NCBI RefSeq assembly: GCF_900163865.1
Contig: NZ_FUKU01000039.1
Span: 1 to 55,367 of the forward strand
DNA: 55,367 nt
Reading direction: 5' to 3'
DNA from: Sphingobacterium sp. JB170
GTDB lineage: Bacteria; Bacteroidota; Bacteroidia; Sphingobacteriales; Sphingobacteriaceae
A model generated the notes under the pieces. That model had not been told where the DNA came from. It did no database searches and was given only the letters and a program-made list of their open reading frames with translations. A program made the translations under genes and the position numbers. Below are positions 43,888-53,263 of the stretch, in pieces (the stretch's first letter is position 1; each line of letters starts with the position of its first letter).

Positions 43888-46422
43888 TTACTTTTTGTTC
43901 AGCTTCTGTAAACGTTTTTTTGCTGAAGGGATGACATCATCTTCTCCTTCATAATTTTCAATCACACTTTCCAACGTACTCTTTGCTTGGAAAGCATCAC
44001 CTTTACTGGCATAGGTATCCGCAAGCAAAAGGAAACTCTTGGCCACCCAGTAGTCTTGTGACCCCATATTGTTGATCACCTCAAAGGCAGTTTTCTGGGC
44101 TTTATCATATTCCTTGTCTTCATATTGTAATTGCCCCATGCGGTACCGTGCCTCTGCGCCGACTGCTGTTTGGCTCTTCTGCGCCGCTAGATTCAACTCC
44201 TTCATGGCAGGCGCCACGTTTCCTTCCAGCAGGACGGCTCGCGCACTGTACAAGTGTGCCCTGGCAATATCCTCCTCCGATGACCGTTCATAATTCTTTA
44301 TCAACCTGACATACTTAGCCACCTGTTCCATGTCACCGATTTGGAAATAACAAATCATCAGGTTACTTACTGCATAGTTATAGTTCTCCTTGTATTCTGA
44401 AGTCAACTCTAGTTTTTTGAGATGCACAATTGCCTCGTTGTATTCTTCCAAATTCAGGTATAACGCCGCCACCGTCAGCAAGGTGTTTTCCGTATACTTG
44501 CTCGTCCAATCGTTCAGGATAATATTCAGGTCATGTAACGCCTCTTTCGGGTGTCCGGTACGGTACAAACTCACCCCACGTATATAACGGGCATGTTTTT
44601 CCTGTCTGGGTTTCGGGAATTTATCAAAATAGGCATTGATCGCTTCCACTGCCGGTCCAAACGCCCCCCTAGAAAATAATGAATTAGCCACCTGGAAAGC
44701 CAAGTTATCCTGCTCCGGGACACTTAAATCACTAATATTGGCGCTCATCGCGTAATGAATGTAGCTCGAAGCATCTCCCTGATCTAGATATATGTTTTCT
44801 ATGGAGCGGAGCGCTTGTTTTGCCTCATCCGTCGTAGAATATCGCTCGACCACTGTCTCGAACGAAGCCTTCGCCGCTTCGCTGTCCCCTTTATTGTACT
44901 GGACAAGCCCAATGGTCATCAAAGCACGGGGAACATAGCTGCTGCGGGGATATTCCTTGATCATCCGCTGTAATCCTTCGATGGCGGTATCGTAATCTCC
45001 GCTAGTGAAATATGTATACGGAACCTCAAATCCCACATCATCCGCATACTTTGAATTTGGGAATTGTTTCACAACGGACGACAGCGTGCTGAGCTTGGTT
45101 TCATTGTCGCCCTGTAATCCATAAATAATCCCCCGCTGAAACAACGCGTAATCCTGATTGGGCGCTTCGCTGTTAATCAGCTGGTCATAGTACTGATTGG
45201 CTTTACCGTAGTTGCGTAAGGACAAATACGAATCACCCAAACGGGCGATCACATCATAACGTACATTTTCCTCCACGGAACTCCCTTCGCTAGCTAAAAA
45301 ACGTCCGAAATAATCTGCCGCCATACTGAAGCTATCGTTGCGGAACGCGGCATAAGCGAGGCCGTAGTTTGCATAACTGTATACTTCAGTGTTTCGTGCG
45401 GCAGGCAACCGGAGAAACCGGGAAAAATTGTCCACAGCTTCTTTGTACTTGCGTACTTCATACATCGCTTCAGCTTTCCAATACGTGGCTAACGCTGCCA
45501 TATTCGGATCGATCGGGAATTTTTCGGATCTCATGAACAAGGATATACTATTCTCGAAAGCACGCTCGTTGTAGAACTCCAATGCGCGGTAATACGTTGC
45601 TTTTTGATAGGTTGTATCGGTTTGCTGCCCTCTGTTTTTTAAGGATTCGAGTAAACTAACCCCCGCGTGGAAATTACTTGTGCCCAACAAAATTTCGACG
45701 GCTAACGTTTCCGGACTCTCTTGTATTGTCGTATCTGGAATTCCGGCATATTTCTGAGTGATATATTCTTGGAGAACCCCTACGGAAGCTTGGGTGGAGT
45801 CCATTTCGTGTAAGATTTTGGCGTAGTTATAAAGCGCATCCACTTTCAATATCGGATCCATATCCATTTTCATTGCTCTGGCAAACGAATTTCGGGCACG
45901 TTGTTTATCTCCAGTTTCTAGGGCAATATGTCCCAACGTGATAATCGAGCCCTGATAATAGGCGTCTGAAGTTTCCAAGCGCTCCAAAATAGAAGTCGCT
46001 CTTTCGTACTCATGGGCTCCATATGCCAGGTAACTGATCCGGTAATTATCAATGTTGTCTCGCGAAGCGTCCGGATGCCGTTTCAGTAATTCATCGTTAT
46101 AAGCTTGTTTGAATCGGTTCCTTTCAAAATATGTTGCAGCGGCGATCTGGCGCAGCTCGACCGCGATCGCTTCCCGGTTGATCGTCATATCTGGGCTCCG
46201 GCGGGCCTTTACGGCATCAGCAAGCATCGGCCGGTAATCACGTACGACATCGATGGAATCCATTACCGTAGCTGCACGCTCCTGTCGCTGCTCGCTCGGT
46301 TCTTGCGGTACTTCCTCTTGTTTCTCCTCTTGTTGCGCATAGCCCATAAACAGCATTGCTGAAAAGACTCCGGTCAGTAAGTATTTCCGGTAATTATCAC
46401 CGATGCTTTCTTTCAATCTCAT
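43888..46422 (-). CDS. Secreted tetratricopeptide-repeat protein
   Basis: This 844-aa protein has a signal peptide (cleavage likely at MGYAQ|QEE), then an acidic, Gln/Glu-rich linker, a motif DVVRDYRPMLADAVKARRSPDM at about 58-79, and about 15 TPR-like helical repeats to the C-terminus (for example ATYWKAEAMYEVRKYKEAVDNFSRFL, RYDVIARLGDSYLSLRNYGKANQYYDQLI, ALMTIGLVQYNKGDSEAAKASFETVVERY). TPR proteins act as periplasmic or outer-membrane scaffolds. The gene is single, without close neighbours on the same strand. A -7 box TAGTTTTG lies about 80 nt upstream (plus 46504-46511). I cannot assign a complex; similar proteins are widespread in Sphingobacteriaceae. Confidence 0.85.
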   Translation of the reverse strand: MRLKESIGDNYRKYLLTGVFSAMLFMGYAQQEEKQEEVPQEPSEQRQERAATVMDSIDVVRDYRPMLADAVKARRSPDMTINREAIAVELRQIAAATYFERNRFKQAYNDELLKRHPDASRDNIDNYRISYLAYGAHEYERATSILERLETSDAYYQGSIITLGHIALETGDKQRARNSFARAMKMDMDPILKVDALYNYAKILHEMDSTQASVGVLQEYITQKYAGIPDTTIQESPETLAVEILLGTSNFHAGVSLLESLKNRGQQTDTTYQKATYYRALEFYNERAFENSISLFMRSEKFPIDPNMAALATYWKAEAMYEVRKYKEAVDNFSRFLRLPAARNTEVYSYANYGLAYAAFRNDSFSMAADYFGRFLASEGSSVEENVRYDVIARLGDSYLSLRNYGKANQYYDQLINSEAPNQDYALFQRGIIYGLQGDNETKLSTLSSVVKQFPNSKYADDVGFEVPYTYFTSGDYDTAIEGLQRMIKEYPRSSYVPRALMTIGLVQYNKGDSEAAKASFETVVERYSTTDEAKQALRSIENIYLDQGDASSYIHYAMSANISDLSVPEQDNLAFQVANSLFSRGAFGPAVEAINAYFDKFPKPRQEKHARYIRGVSLYRTGHPKEALHDLNIILNDWTSKYTENTLLTVAALYLNLEEYNEAIVHLKKLELTSEYKENYNYAVSNLMICYFQIGDMEQVAKYVRLIKNYERSSEEDIARAHLYSARAVLLEGNVAPAMKELNLAAQKSQTAVGAEARYRMGQLQYEDKEYDKAQKTAFEVINNMGSQDYWVAKSFLLLADTYASKGDAFQAKSTLESVIENYEGEDDVIPSAKKRLQKLNKK

Positions 46423-47109
46423 TGTTCGTCCGTATTTCTGAGTTTTACCAAACGTTCCTTCGCCGAGGAGATAATATTGAAATGTCCCCTAACTAACTAT
46501 AGCCAAAACTAACGAATTCCAGTCACAATTATGTAAGTCCTCAGCAAAAACCTGGCCGCTAAAAGGCAATCCACTCGCGATATACACGAGGTGCCCGTTT
46601 CATAAAACACCTAAAGTATCGAGATAGGCCGAGCGTCTGACCAGCTTCCACAATAGACAACACACTATCCCTTTATCAATCTGATATCGTACTGTTTTTA
46701 ATTTACATTTTTAGATGTACGTTGGGGAGATGTTCATTAGATTCTTGATCTACATTATTGGATGAAACAGCACTGCGAGCAACGTTGCGGGAAACAAAGT
46801 AGTCACGTTGTATCATTCGATAGGTTGTTCCAGCCTGTATTTCTATTTTATGTCACACGCCACCTACTTTTACCGACTTGGGATCAAATTGAAGGGTTGA
46901 TTGTGTTGTTTTTAATAGGGCGACATTTCACCGTTACTAGTTATCACCCTCCGCATCGAATATTTGACAACTTATGACATTATCACATTGCAGGTTACTA
47001 GATATATTATTTTGTCGTAGCATCCGCACCCCGTAACGAAGTTCTTACAGTCCGCGGATGCTGCAACAAATGAAAGTGAAGATGTGAAATATCGTAACTA
47101 AGTATTCCT
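46423..47109. other. Long non-coding gap between the TPR gene and the PepSY-like genes
   Basis: This stretch of nearly 700 nt has no gene I can support. It contains the TPR gene's probable -7 box (46504-46511, minus) and, near the right end, a perfect 9-bp hairpin AGCATCCGC/GCGGATGCT (47019-47062). A 71-codon plus-strand frame (46762-46977) shows no recognisable features. Confidence 0.5.
47019..47062 (-). terminator. Probable terminator hairpin after the PepSY-like genes
   Basis: AGCATCCGC and GCGGATGCT pair perfectly with a 26-nt loop. The hairpin lies 47 nt beyond the second PepSY-like stop on the minus strand. The flank is A-rich rather than T-rich, so Rho-independent termination is uncertain. 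Confidence 0.45.
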
Positions 47110-47562
47110 TTACAGATCTATGCGTACAAAATCTCCGTCCAAATTAAATACCAGGTCAAGGCCACTAGTCAATTCGACATCAAAGCCGGCGCGTTCTTTG
47201 TCAATATCGTTGATTCCAGCATCGGGATATTCTGTACCCACATAATTCACGATGGTCGGGAGAATAAACGCCGTAGGTAAATACAGATTAGCCGGTGCAT
47301 CTGCTTCCTTCCAAACACCGTCTTTATCGAACTTGACAACCACGCCATTGTCCAATCGGGCTTCGTATTCTATACCCTCCGATCCTTCATTTTCTTTCTC
47401 GACCGATATTATTTTCTGATCTCCGAAATGTTCCTTTAAAAAAGACTGACCTGTTGCAGGCAAATCTTCTGTCTTAATTATTTCTTCGTTATCGTCCTTG
47501 TCGCAAGACGCCAATACCGTTACCATCAGCATCGCTACCGATAAATTTTTTAACTTTTTCAT
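47110..47562 (-). CDS. PepSY-like (DUF2874) lipoprotein
   Basis: This 150-aa lipoprotein has signal and lipobox TVLASC (Cys20) and two PepSY-like halves, each with a xYEVxLxxGxxLxFDxxGxW-type hairpin: EYEARLDNGVVVKFDKDGVWKEAD and GFDVELTSGLDLVFNLDGDFVRIDL. The fold resembles the beta-lactamase-inhibitor-like PepSY family. It is the second of a tandem pair, 20 nt after its paralogue; the two share an almost identical C-terminal ELTSGLDLxFxxxGxFVRID. The pair follows a two-component system, a common arrangement in Bacteroidota, suggesting that they are regulated targets or modulators of the sensor. No enzymatic role is known. Confidence 0.88.
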   Translation of the reverse strand: MKKLKNLSVAMLMVTVLASCDKDDNEEIIKTEDLPATGQSFLKEHFGDQKIISVEKENEGSEGIEYEARLDNGVVVKFDKDGVWKEADAPANLYLPTAFILPTIVNYVGTEYPDAGINDIDKERAGFDVELTSGLDLVFNLDGDFVRIDL

Positions 47563-47582
47563 GTTATTGTTTTTTGTTTTGA

Positions 47583-48026
47583 TTAATCATCAATTCTTAC
47601 GAACTCGCCATTCCGATCGAAATCCAAATCAAGTCCGCTAGTTAATTCTACCTCATATTTACGTGACGATCGTGAAATCTGCACGATTTTATTGTTCGGA
47701 AAACTTTGGTTTACATAATTCCGAATGTTCTCTGGAACAATTACAGCCGGAACGGCCTGCCGCTGAGCGTCTATTTCTGTCCACCGACCTTTGCTGTCAA
47801 ATTCCAATTCGGTACCATCCGTGAAGGCAACCTTGTATTCTTTCCCGGAGAAGCGCTCATCTTCCAAAATTACATAAGATACAGATTTTACATCGTAATG
47901 TTTTTTAACAAATTCTTGTGCTGCCGGTGGCATTTGATTGACGGCAATCGCTTTTTCTTGTGCTTGAGTGTTAATAGCCAAAAAGGTTACGGCTACAGCT
48001 ACAATTCCTTTTACATACTTTCCCAT
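47583..48026 (-). CDS. PepSY-like (DUF2874) periplasmic protein
   Basis: This 147-aa protein has a cleavable signal peptide (AINTQAQ) and two PepSY-like repeats: EYKVAFTDGTELEFDSKGRWTEID and KYEVELTSGLDLDFDRNGEFVRIDD. It is a paralogue of the downstream lipoprotein but lacks the lipobox, so one is soluble and the other membrane-anchored. It starts 57 nt after the sensor kinase gene. A -7-like GATCTTTG (minus, plus 48049-48056) and a TTG 17 nt further upstream could give it a separate promoter, perhaps the target of the adjacent response regulator. Function unknown. Confidence 0.88.
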   Translation of the reverse strand: MGKYVKGIVAVAVTFLAINTQAQEKAIAVNQMPPAAQEFVKKHYDVKSVSYVILEDERFSGKEYKVAFTDGTELEFDSKGRWTEIDAQRQAVPAVIVPENIRNYVNQSFPNNKIVQISRSSRKYEVELTSGLDLDFDRNGEFVRIDD

Positions 48027-48083
48027 ATTTTTTTATTTTATTCTTAATCAAAGATCGTCTCCAATTTGGGAAACAATTAGGAA

Positions 48084-49370
48084 TCAAAAAGATTTATGCG
48101 AAATACGGAAGACATGCATGTATGTTTCGTAAGAATAGGAAACAGTAATTGCGGGATAGTTATCGACGATGGATTTAACAATGGATAGTCCCAGACCGTT
48201 TGACTGCGAATCTTGCGATCCTTTATGAAAGCGGTCGAATATATACTCAGGATTTAGGGCTTCGCCTGTACTCGTGTTTCCAATATCAATACTGTCCTTC
48301 TGGATGTGGATTCTTACGACGCCACCTTTGATATTGTATTTTATTGCGTTTCTTAAAAGATTTGAAATTAAAACAAGAGCCAGATCAGCGTTATAGGAGG
48401 ATATAAATTCTCCTTTTTCGATCAATTCGAGTTCCAGCCCCTTAAATTGTATCAGGTCTGACAGGTCCTCCAGTAAACCTTTCATCAATTTATTGAAGGT
48501 AACAGTTTCGACATGATGGTACTGCCTGTTTTCGATACGGGATAGCATTAACAAAGACCGATTCAGGCCTACCATACGTAAAAGCGATTCCTTTGCTTCA
48601 ACTATTTTAGATAAAGGATCTTCGTCTAATCGTTCATCATTCATCAATAAGTCCAACTTGTTTATAGTCACCGTTAATGGAGTCTGAAGCTCGTGAGAGG
48701 CATTCTCGATGAAACGTTTTTGTTGTTCAAAGATTTGTTCATTACGGTCGATCATATGCATAATATGCTTTTCAAGGTCGTCGAATTCTTTTACTTGACT
48801 ATTTACGGGCGTAAAGCTTCGGACATTTCCAAAGCGATAGTTCCGCAATCCATTAATGATCAACTCGAAAGGCTGCAATGCTTTGGCAAGAACGAAATAG
48901 TTGATGAGCATGATACTTAGGGCGATCACGACATATAATACCGAAAGAGAAAAAGCTAGATTAATCAGAAAATCGTCTTCCTCGACGGTCGATGTCCGTA
49001 TCTCTAATTCATACGTACTTCCGCTGCGGGTATAGAAGCCTGTATGAAGAACCCGATACGGCTCTTCTTCTTCATCATAGGGCATATAGAACTTTTCGTT
49101 CGAAAAGCGATTTTTATCGGTAAACTCAGAAGGAGTTGCAGGCAATATGCGAAATTGATTGATCCCGAATTCTTTGGTTTCTTCGATGATCTCAGGATTA
49201 TCATAGGCTTCGCGTATAATTTCAATTTTTTGATTCTTCAGTCCATCGTCGATATTGTCGTACACCTCGTCCATCAATACAGCATAGAAGAGCAAGGCCC
49301 AAATCGCCATAATCGCCAATATTGCGATCACGAGATAACGATTTGTATACGTTTTTACTGATACTGACAT
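48084..49370 (-). CDS. Sensor histidine kinase
   Basis: This 428-aa inner-membrane kinase has TM1 (about 11-33), an extracytoplasmic sensor loop of about 100 residues with many acidic positions (KFYMPYDEEEEPYRV), TM2 (about 137-160) and a HAMP-like linker. HisKA has acceptor His226 in ASHELQTPLTVTINKLD, and the HATPase domain has NLLRNAIKYNI and NGLGLSIVKSIVDNY. It starts directly after the response regulator stop codon, so the two form a classic pair. The acidic loop hints at cation or antimicrobial-peptide sensing, but that is speculation. The PepSY-like genes downstream are probable partners or targets. Confidence 0.95.
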   Translation of the reverse strand: MSVSVKTYTNRYLVIAILAIMAIWALLFYAVLMDEVYDNIDDGLKNQKIEIIREAYDNPEIIEETKEFGINQFRILPATPSEFTDKNRFSNEKFYMPYDEEEEPYRVLHTGFYTRSGSTYELEIRTSTVEEDDFLINLAFSLSVLYVVIALSIMLINYFVLAKALQPFELIINGLRNYRFGNVRSFTPVNSQVKEFDDLEKHIMHMIDRNEQIFEQQKRFIENASHELQTPLTVTINKLDLLMNDERLDEDPLSKIVEAKESLLRMVGLNRSLLMLSRIENRQYHHVETVTFNKLMKGLLEDLSDLIQFKGLELELIEKGEFISSYNADLALVLISNLLRNAIKYNIKGGVVRIHIQKDSIDIGNTSTGEALNPEYIFDRFHKGSQDSQSNGLGLSIVKSIVDNYPAITVSYSYETYMHVFRISHKSF

Positions 49371-50042
49371 CTAAACCAATTTGTAGCCTACTCCATACAC
49401 CGCCTGGATATCGATCTGGGCATCGAAGTTTTTCAGCTTTCGCTTTAAATTTTTAATTTGAGAATAAATAAAATCCAGATTATCGGACTGATCTATGTTA
49501 TCTCCCCATACAGCTTCCGCCAAATACGTCTTTTCAATTAAGCGGTTGGGGCGCAACATAAAATAATACAAAATATCATACTCTTTCCGATTCAGGGGTA
49601 GTTCTTCTGCATCAACCAGAACCTGCCTTGCTTCTGGAATCAATTCAATATTTTTATAGATGAGCTTTCTATCTCCGTGCTGCCCATTCCGGCGGATGAT
49701 CGACTTCATCCGCGCCAGTAATTCTGCCAAATGAAAAGGCTTAGCCAGGTAATCGTCTGCTCCAATTTCCAGGCCTAACACCTTATCTTGAACATCGCCT
49801 TTGGCAGAAAGGATCAAGGTGGGCTGCCTTCGTCCGGCCTTTTCAAGTTCCCGCAAAATATCAAGCCCAGTGCCGCCCGGTAACATGATGTCCAGAAGAA
49901 CACAATCGTAATCGTAGTTCAGTACTTTCTCCAGACCCAACTGATAGGTCAGCGCTTCTTCTACCAAAAAGTTTTCCCTCTGCAGAAATTCTTTGATACT
50001 CTGAATTATTTCGAACTCATCTTCAATAATAAGGATCTTCAT
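49371..50042 (-). CDS. OmpR/PhoB-family response regulator
   Basis: This 223-aa regulator has a receiver domain (acidic pocket IIEDE, phospho-Asp51 in LLDIMLPGGTG, Lys in YLAKPFHLAEL) and a C-terminal winged helix (LNRKEYDILYYFMLRPNRLIEKTYLAEAVWGDNIDQSDNLDFIYSQIKNLKRKL...IQAVYGVGYKLV). It is the first gene of a minus-strand set with the kinase (zero spacing) and then two PepSY-like genes. It is likely autoregulated. No strong -7 box is seen; TAATATTG about 20 nt upstream has one mismatch to consensus. Confidence 0.95.
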   Translation of the reverse strand: MKILIIEDEFEIIQSIKEFLQRENFLVEEALTYQLGLEKVLNYDYDCVLLDIMLPGGTGLDILRELEKAGRRQPTLILSAKGDVQDKVLGLEIGADDYLAKPFHLAELLARMKSIIRRNGQHGDRKLIYKNIELIPEARQVLVDAEELPLNRKEYDILYYFMLRPNRLIEKTYLAEAVWGDNIDQSDNLDFIYSQIKNLKRKLKNFDAQIDIQAVYGVGYKLV

Positions 50043-50505
50043 CTTTTGTTAAAAATACAATATTATCATTCAATTCTGGAATGATTTGGGAACTATGATG
50101 CATCTCGAAACGCAGACGATAGTTTAAAGTATTAAATCTAACTAGATCTAGCCAAATACCTAGTTTTCAAAACCAGCCTCTAAAGGTGAAAATTTTATTT
50201 TCGGGTTATTGTTCGAAAAAGGTTCTGTCAGCGAGATCGCATTCCAGTCGGGGGTGAATATCCTACGGCATATTCAATAAGCAAGGAATCTACCTACATT
50301 ACACATTGGAAAGAGGAGTATTTTATAGCGGTAGCGAAGTATTTAATCAGTTTTTCATCTCGCAGTTGCGAAATTTGTTATTATAATAACAACATTTTCT
50401 TGATAAAAACCAGCTCCATTCAAATTCACACAAAGGATAATACAGATTTTGAACAAACAATATACTCTCCAAAATTTCACAAGGGATTATTGCTTGTCGT
50501 AGTTA
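50043..50505. other. Non-coding gap between response regulator and multicopper oxidase genes
   Basis: This AT-rich stretch upstream of the response regulator also serves as the 3' flank of the copper operon. I see no gene, no clear hairpin with T-run and no RNA signature. Confidence 0.45.
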
Positions 50506-52761
50506 TTAATAGTTGAGTGAAAGCCCCGCACCAAAGCCCATATCACTGTCATAGTGGGTTCTAATTCCCATATTTTTATTAATTATATATTTCAACTCTC
50601 CCATATATTCCCTGTCGGTGTTAACCATAAAACCGGCTCTTATTCTCTTAGAAATCGAAATATCTTCCCGCATCAGGGACAAACGGGCGATGCCATCATG
50701 ATATATTTCTGCCTGAAAATTCACCAACATGGGAAGTGTGTACACAAAACCTAAACTAACCGCATTTCGGCTATCTTTTTTATTAGACTGACCAAACAAA
50801 TTCTTTTCGTGTTCGTCAACTCCCATATTCCGATATCGCGAATCAAAACCAATAAAAGGCATAAACCATTGCATTTTATCTACATAACGACCCAGATGCG
50901 CTTCCACTTCGTATCCGTGCCTATCATTATATCCCAAACGCCACTCTGTTGAAAGGTTCCAACGTGCGTTTTGTAATCTAGCCATTCCGTCAATCCCGTT
51001 GGTAGCAAAGTCACTTTCCAACATTAATTGTTTCATATTACTTTCCATTTGCAACATGTTATATGCCTTTTCTTTATGGAGCAACAACGGGTTTTCATAA
51101 TCACCCACGCTGAATACCCGGTTCATTCCTGCCATCATGTGGTACAAAATATGGCAATGAAAAAACCAGTCGCCCTCGGTGTTCGCTGCAAACTCAATCA
51201 CGTTGGTTTCCATCGGCATAATATCCAAAACATTTTTGAGCGGAGCATATTCCCCCTTGTCGTTCAACACTCGAAAGTCAAACCCGTGTAAGTGCATCGG
51301 GTGGCGCATCATCGAGTTGTTATACAGCGTAATGCGTAAAACATCTCCTTTCTTCACTAAAATCTTATCTACTTCCGAAAAAACCTTGTTGTCCATGCTC
51401 CAGACATAACGGTTCATATTTCCGGTCAATTCAAAACGCATTTCTCGAATCGGTGCATCCGTTGGCAAAGTGGTTGGAAAGGGCGATTTCAGCATTCCAT
51501 AATTTAGGGTAACGATGTCCGAAGTGCTGCTATGATGGCTGGAATGATCGTGCATATTCATTTGCTCAGACGAACTCTCGGAATTATTCTTGTGCTCTTT
51601 TGCGCTTGTAACTTCGGGATACATCACGGCATTCATATCCATTTGTTGCAAGCTCATATTCATGCCCATATCCTCCATATCACCATTCATCTTCATCATA
51701 CCATTCATCATTTTCATCCCTTCAAAATATTTCAATTTTGGCAAAGGATCGGCTGATTTCTTGGTCCCTTGGCCTACAAAAAGTGAGGCAGAACCTGTCC
51801 TGTCTTCTGCGGTAGCTAGCAATTCGAAAGAAGTATTATCTTCGGGGATGGTAACAATGATATCATAAGTCTCAGATACAGCTACGATCAGACGATCCAC
51901 TTCTACCGGTTCAACATCATTTCCATCATTGGCAACGACCGTGATTTTCCCGCCGGTATAAGTGAGCCAAAAATAGGTCGACGCCCCAGCGTTGGAAACC
52001 TTCAATCGGACTTTGTCGCCTGCTTTAAATTGCGCAAGCTGACTGCTTTCTTTACCGTTGATCAAAAATGCGTTGTAATACACGTCACTCACATCCATCG
52101 CCAACATCCGTTTCCACTCGTTGGTCAGCTTCGTCTTAAAATGACCGTCACGAATGGCTTCAGCGTAACTTTGGGTTGTTCCTTTTCTTATGGCAAACCA
52201 ATCCGAAGCATTACCCAACATGCGTTGGACATTTTCGGGTTTGTAATCCGTCCATTCGCTCAATGTTATTGGAACGGTAGGCAAATCATCAATGCCTTTT
52301 CGAAATTTATCGCTGTGTTTTTTCTTTTTGATGATAAACGAACCATACATTCCAATCTGCTCCTGATAACCTGAATGGCTATGGTACCAATGTGTCCCGT
52401 TCTGAATGAGTGGAAAACGATAAATATGGGTAGTGCCGGGAGCAATCGGCATTTGCGTTAGAAGTGGAACACCATCTTCCTTGTTCGGAAGGTACACCCC
52501 GTGCCAATGTAAAGATGTAGATTCTTTGAGTTGGTTATGCACGTGAATTTCTGCGGTATCGCCTTCGGTAAAAGTCAATGTAGGCATTGGTATTTGTCCG
52601 TTCACGGCAATAGCTCTTTTATCTTTTCCTGTAAAATTGACAAGGCTATCCTTTACGTAAAGATCGTATCGCACCACTTTTTGGGCGAAAATTGAAGTTG
52701 CCGTCCACAGGGTAAACACTGCAGACAGTATCATTTGTTTCAAAAAAAACTGAATGTTCAT
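50506..52761 (-). CDS. CopA-like multicopper oxidase with C-terminal CopB-like extension
   Basis: This 751-aa exported protein has a signal peptide (TATSIFAQ). Three cupredoxin domains carry the copper motifs SLHWHG and THWYHSHSG (domain 1), then HPMHLHGFDF and FFHCHILYHMMAGM (domain 3), giving the T1 and T2/T3 ligands. A Met/His-rich insert at about 345-415 (MKMMNGMMKMNGDMEDMGMNM...HDHSSHH) resembles those of CopA/PcoA/CueO and binds Cu(I). After about residue 570 comes a stretch rich in beta-strand (WRLGYNDRHGYEVEAHLGRYVDKMQWFMPFIGFD...) resembling the outer-membrane CopB/PcoB barrel. It should oxidise Cu(I) in the periplasm for copper tolerance. Co-transcribed with the DUF3347 gene 52 nt upstream. 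Confidence 0.93.
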   Translation of the reverse strand: MNIQFFLKQMILSAVFTLWTATSIFAQKVVRYDLYVKDSLVNFTGKDKRAIAVNGQIPMPTLTFTEGDTAEIHVHNQLKESTSLHWHGVYLPNKEDGVPLLTQMPIAPGTTHIYRFPLIQNGTHWYHSHSGYQEQIGMYGSFIIKKKKHSDKFRKGIDDLPTVPITLSEWTDYKPENVQRMLGNASDWFAIRKGTTQSYAEAIRDGHFKTKLTNEWKRMLAMDVSDVYYNAFLINGKESSQLAQFKAGDKVRLKVSNAGASTYFWLTYTGGKITVVANDGNDVEPVEVDRLIVAVSETYDIIVTIPEDNTSFELLATAEDRTGSASLFVGQGTKKSADPLPKLKYFEGMKMMNGMMKMNGDMEDMGMNMSLQQMDMNAVMYPEVTSAKEHKNNSESSSEQMNMHDHSSHHSSTSDIVTLNYGMLKSPFPTTLPTDAPIREMRFELTGNMNRYVWSMDNKVFSEVDKILVKKGDVLRITLYNNSMMRHPMHLHGFDFRVLNDKGEYAPLKNVLDIMPMETNVIEFAANTEGDWFFHCHILYHMMAGMNRVFSVGDYENPLLLHKEKAYNMLQMESNMKQLMLESDFATNGIDGMARLQNARWNLSTEWRLGYNDRHGYEVEAHLGRYVDKMQWFMPFIGFDSRYRNMGVDEHEKNLFGQSNKKDSRNAVSLGFVYTLPMLVNFQAEIYHDGIARLSLMREDISISKRIRAGFMVNTDREYMGELKYIINKNMGIRTHYDSDMGFGAGLSLNY

Positions 52762-52813
52762 GACGTTGTTATGTTTGGATATCGCTAAGTGGTGTAATCA
52801 ACAGTTCCGCTTT

Positions 52814-53263
52814 TTACGAGGGATTATTTATTTGGACTACACTCCCACAGTTAAGCATTGTCGAGCCGTAGTAGGGGTTTTTTATTTCCTTTTCGTTGCT
52901 TAACCAATAGGCTTTTTTCATGGGGCAATATTGATAATACACGAGCGAATTTACTTTATCGGTGCTTTTTAAAATTTGCCATAAAGTAGTTGAAACCTCA
53001 TTAAAAGCGGCTCTTTGTTTCTCCAAATCTTTTGCTTTTTCGAGTTTATCTACAGCCTTATTCAAATCGGCTTTTTGTTTAAAATCTCCGGACGAATTTA
53101 TTCCTTTTTGCAGATTAATAATCGCTTCCGAAGCTAATTGCGTTTGGCTGTTCACCAAGGCATTTTTCACTTCGTAATAGTTAGTTAAAAGTATGTTGGT
53201 ATTTTGTGCAGATGCTGAATATCCGAATAGCAAGATAGCCAGGATTAAAAAGATATTTTTCAT
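52814..53263 (-). CDS. DUF3347 protein, probable periplasmic copper-binding
   Basis: This 149-aa protein has a signal peptide (LLFGYSASAQ), then a helical DUF3347 domain (TNYYEVKNALVNSQTQLASEAIINL...). It ends in a conserved metal-site-like block VYYQYCPMKKAYWLSNEKEIKNPYYGSTMLNCGSV, with two cysteines and a CPM that recall the heavy-metal-binding domain of CusB-type proteins. DUF3347 genes commonly sit beside copper oxidases and RND efflux genes in Bacteroidota. As first gene of a two-gene operon with the multicopper oxidase it probably delivers or buffers copper in the periplasm. The domain call is from motif memory. Confidence 0.88.
   Translation of the reverse strand: MKNIFLILAILLFGYSASAQNTNILLTNYYEVKNALVNSQTQLASEAIINLQKGINSSGDFKQKADLNKAVDKLEKAKDLEKQRAAFNEVSTTLWQILKSTDKVNSLVYYQYCPMKKAYWLSNEKEIKNPYYGSTMLNCGSVVQINNPS

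Noticed and set aside
46762..46977. 71-codon plus-strand frame in the long gap before the PepSY-like genes
   Set aside because: No promoter, no signal, no domain; length is within chance expectation for a gap of this size.
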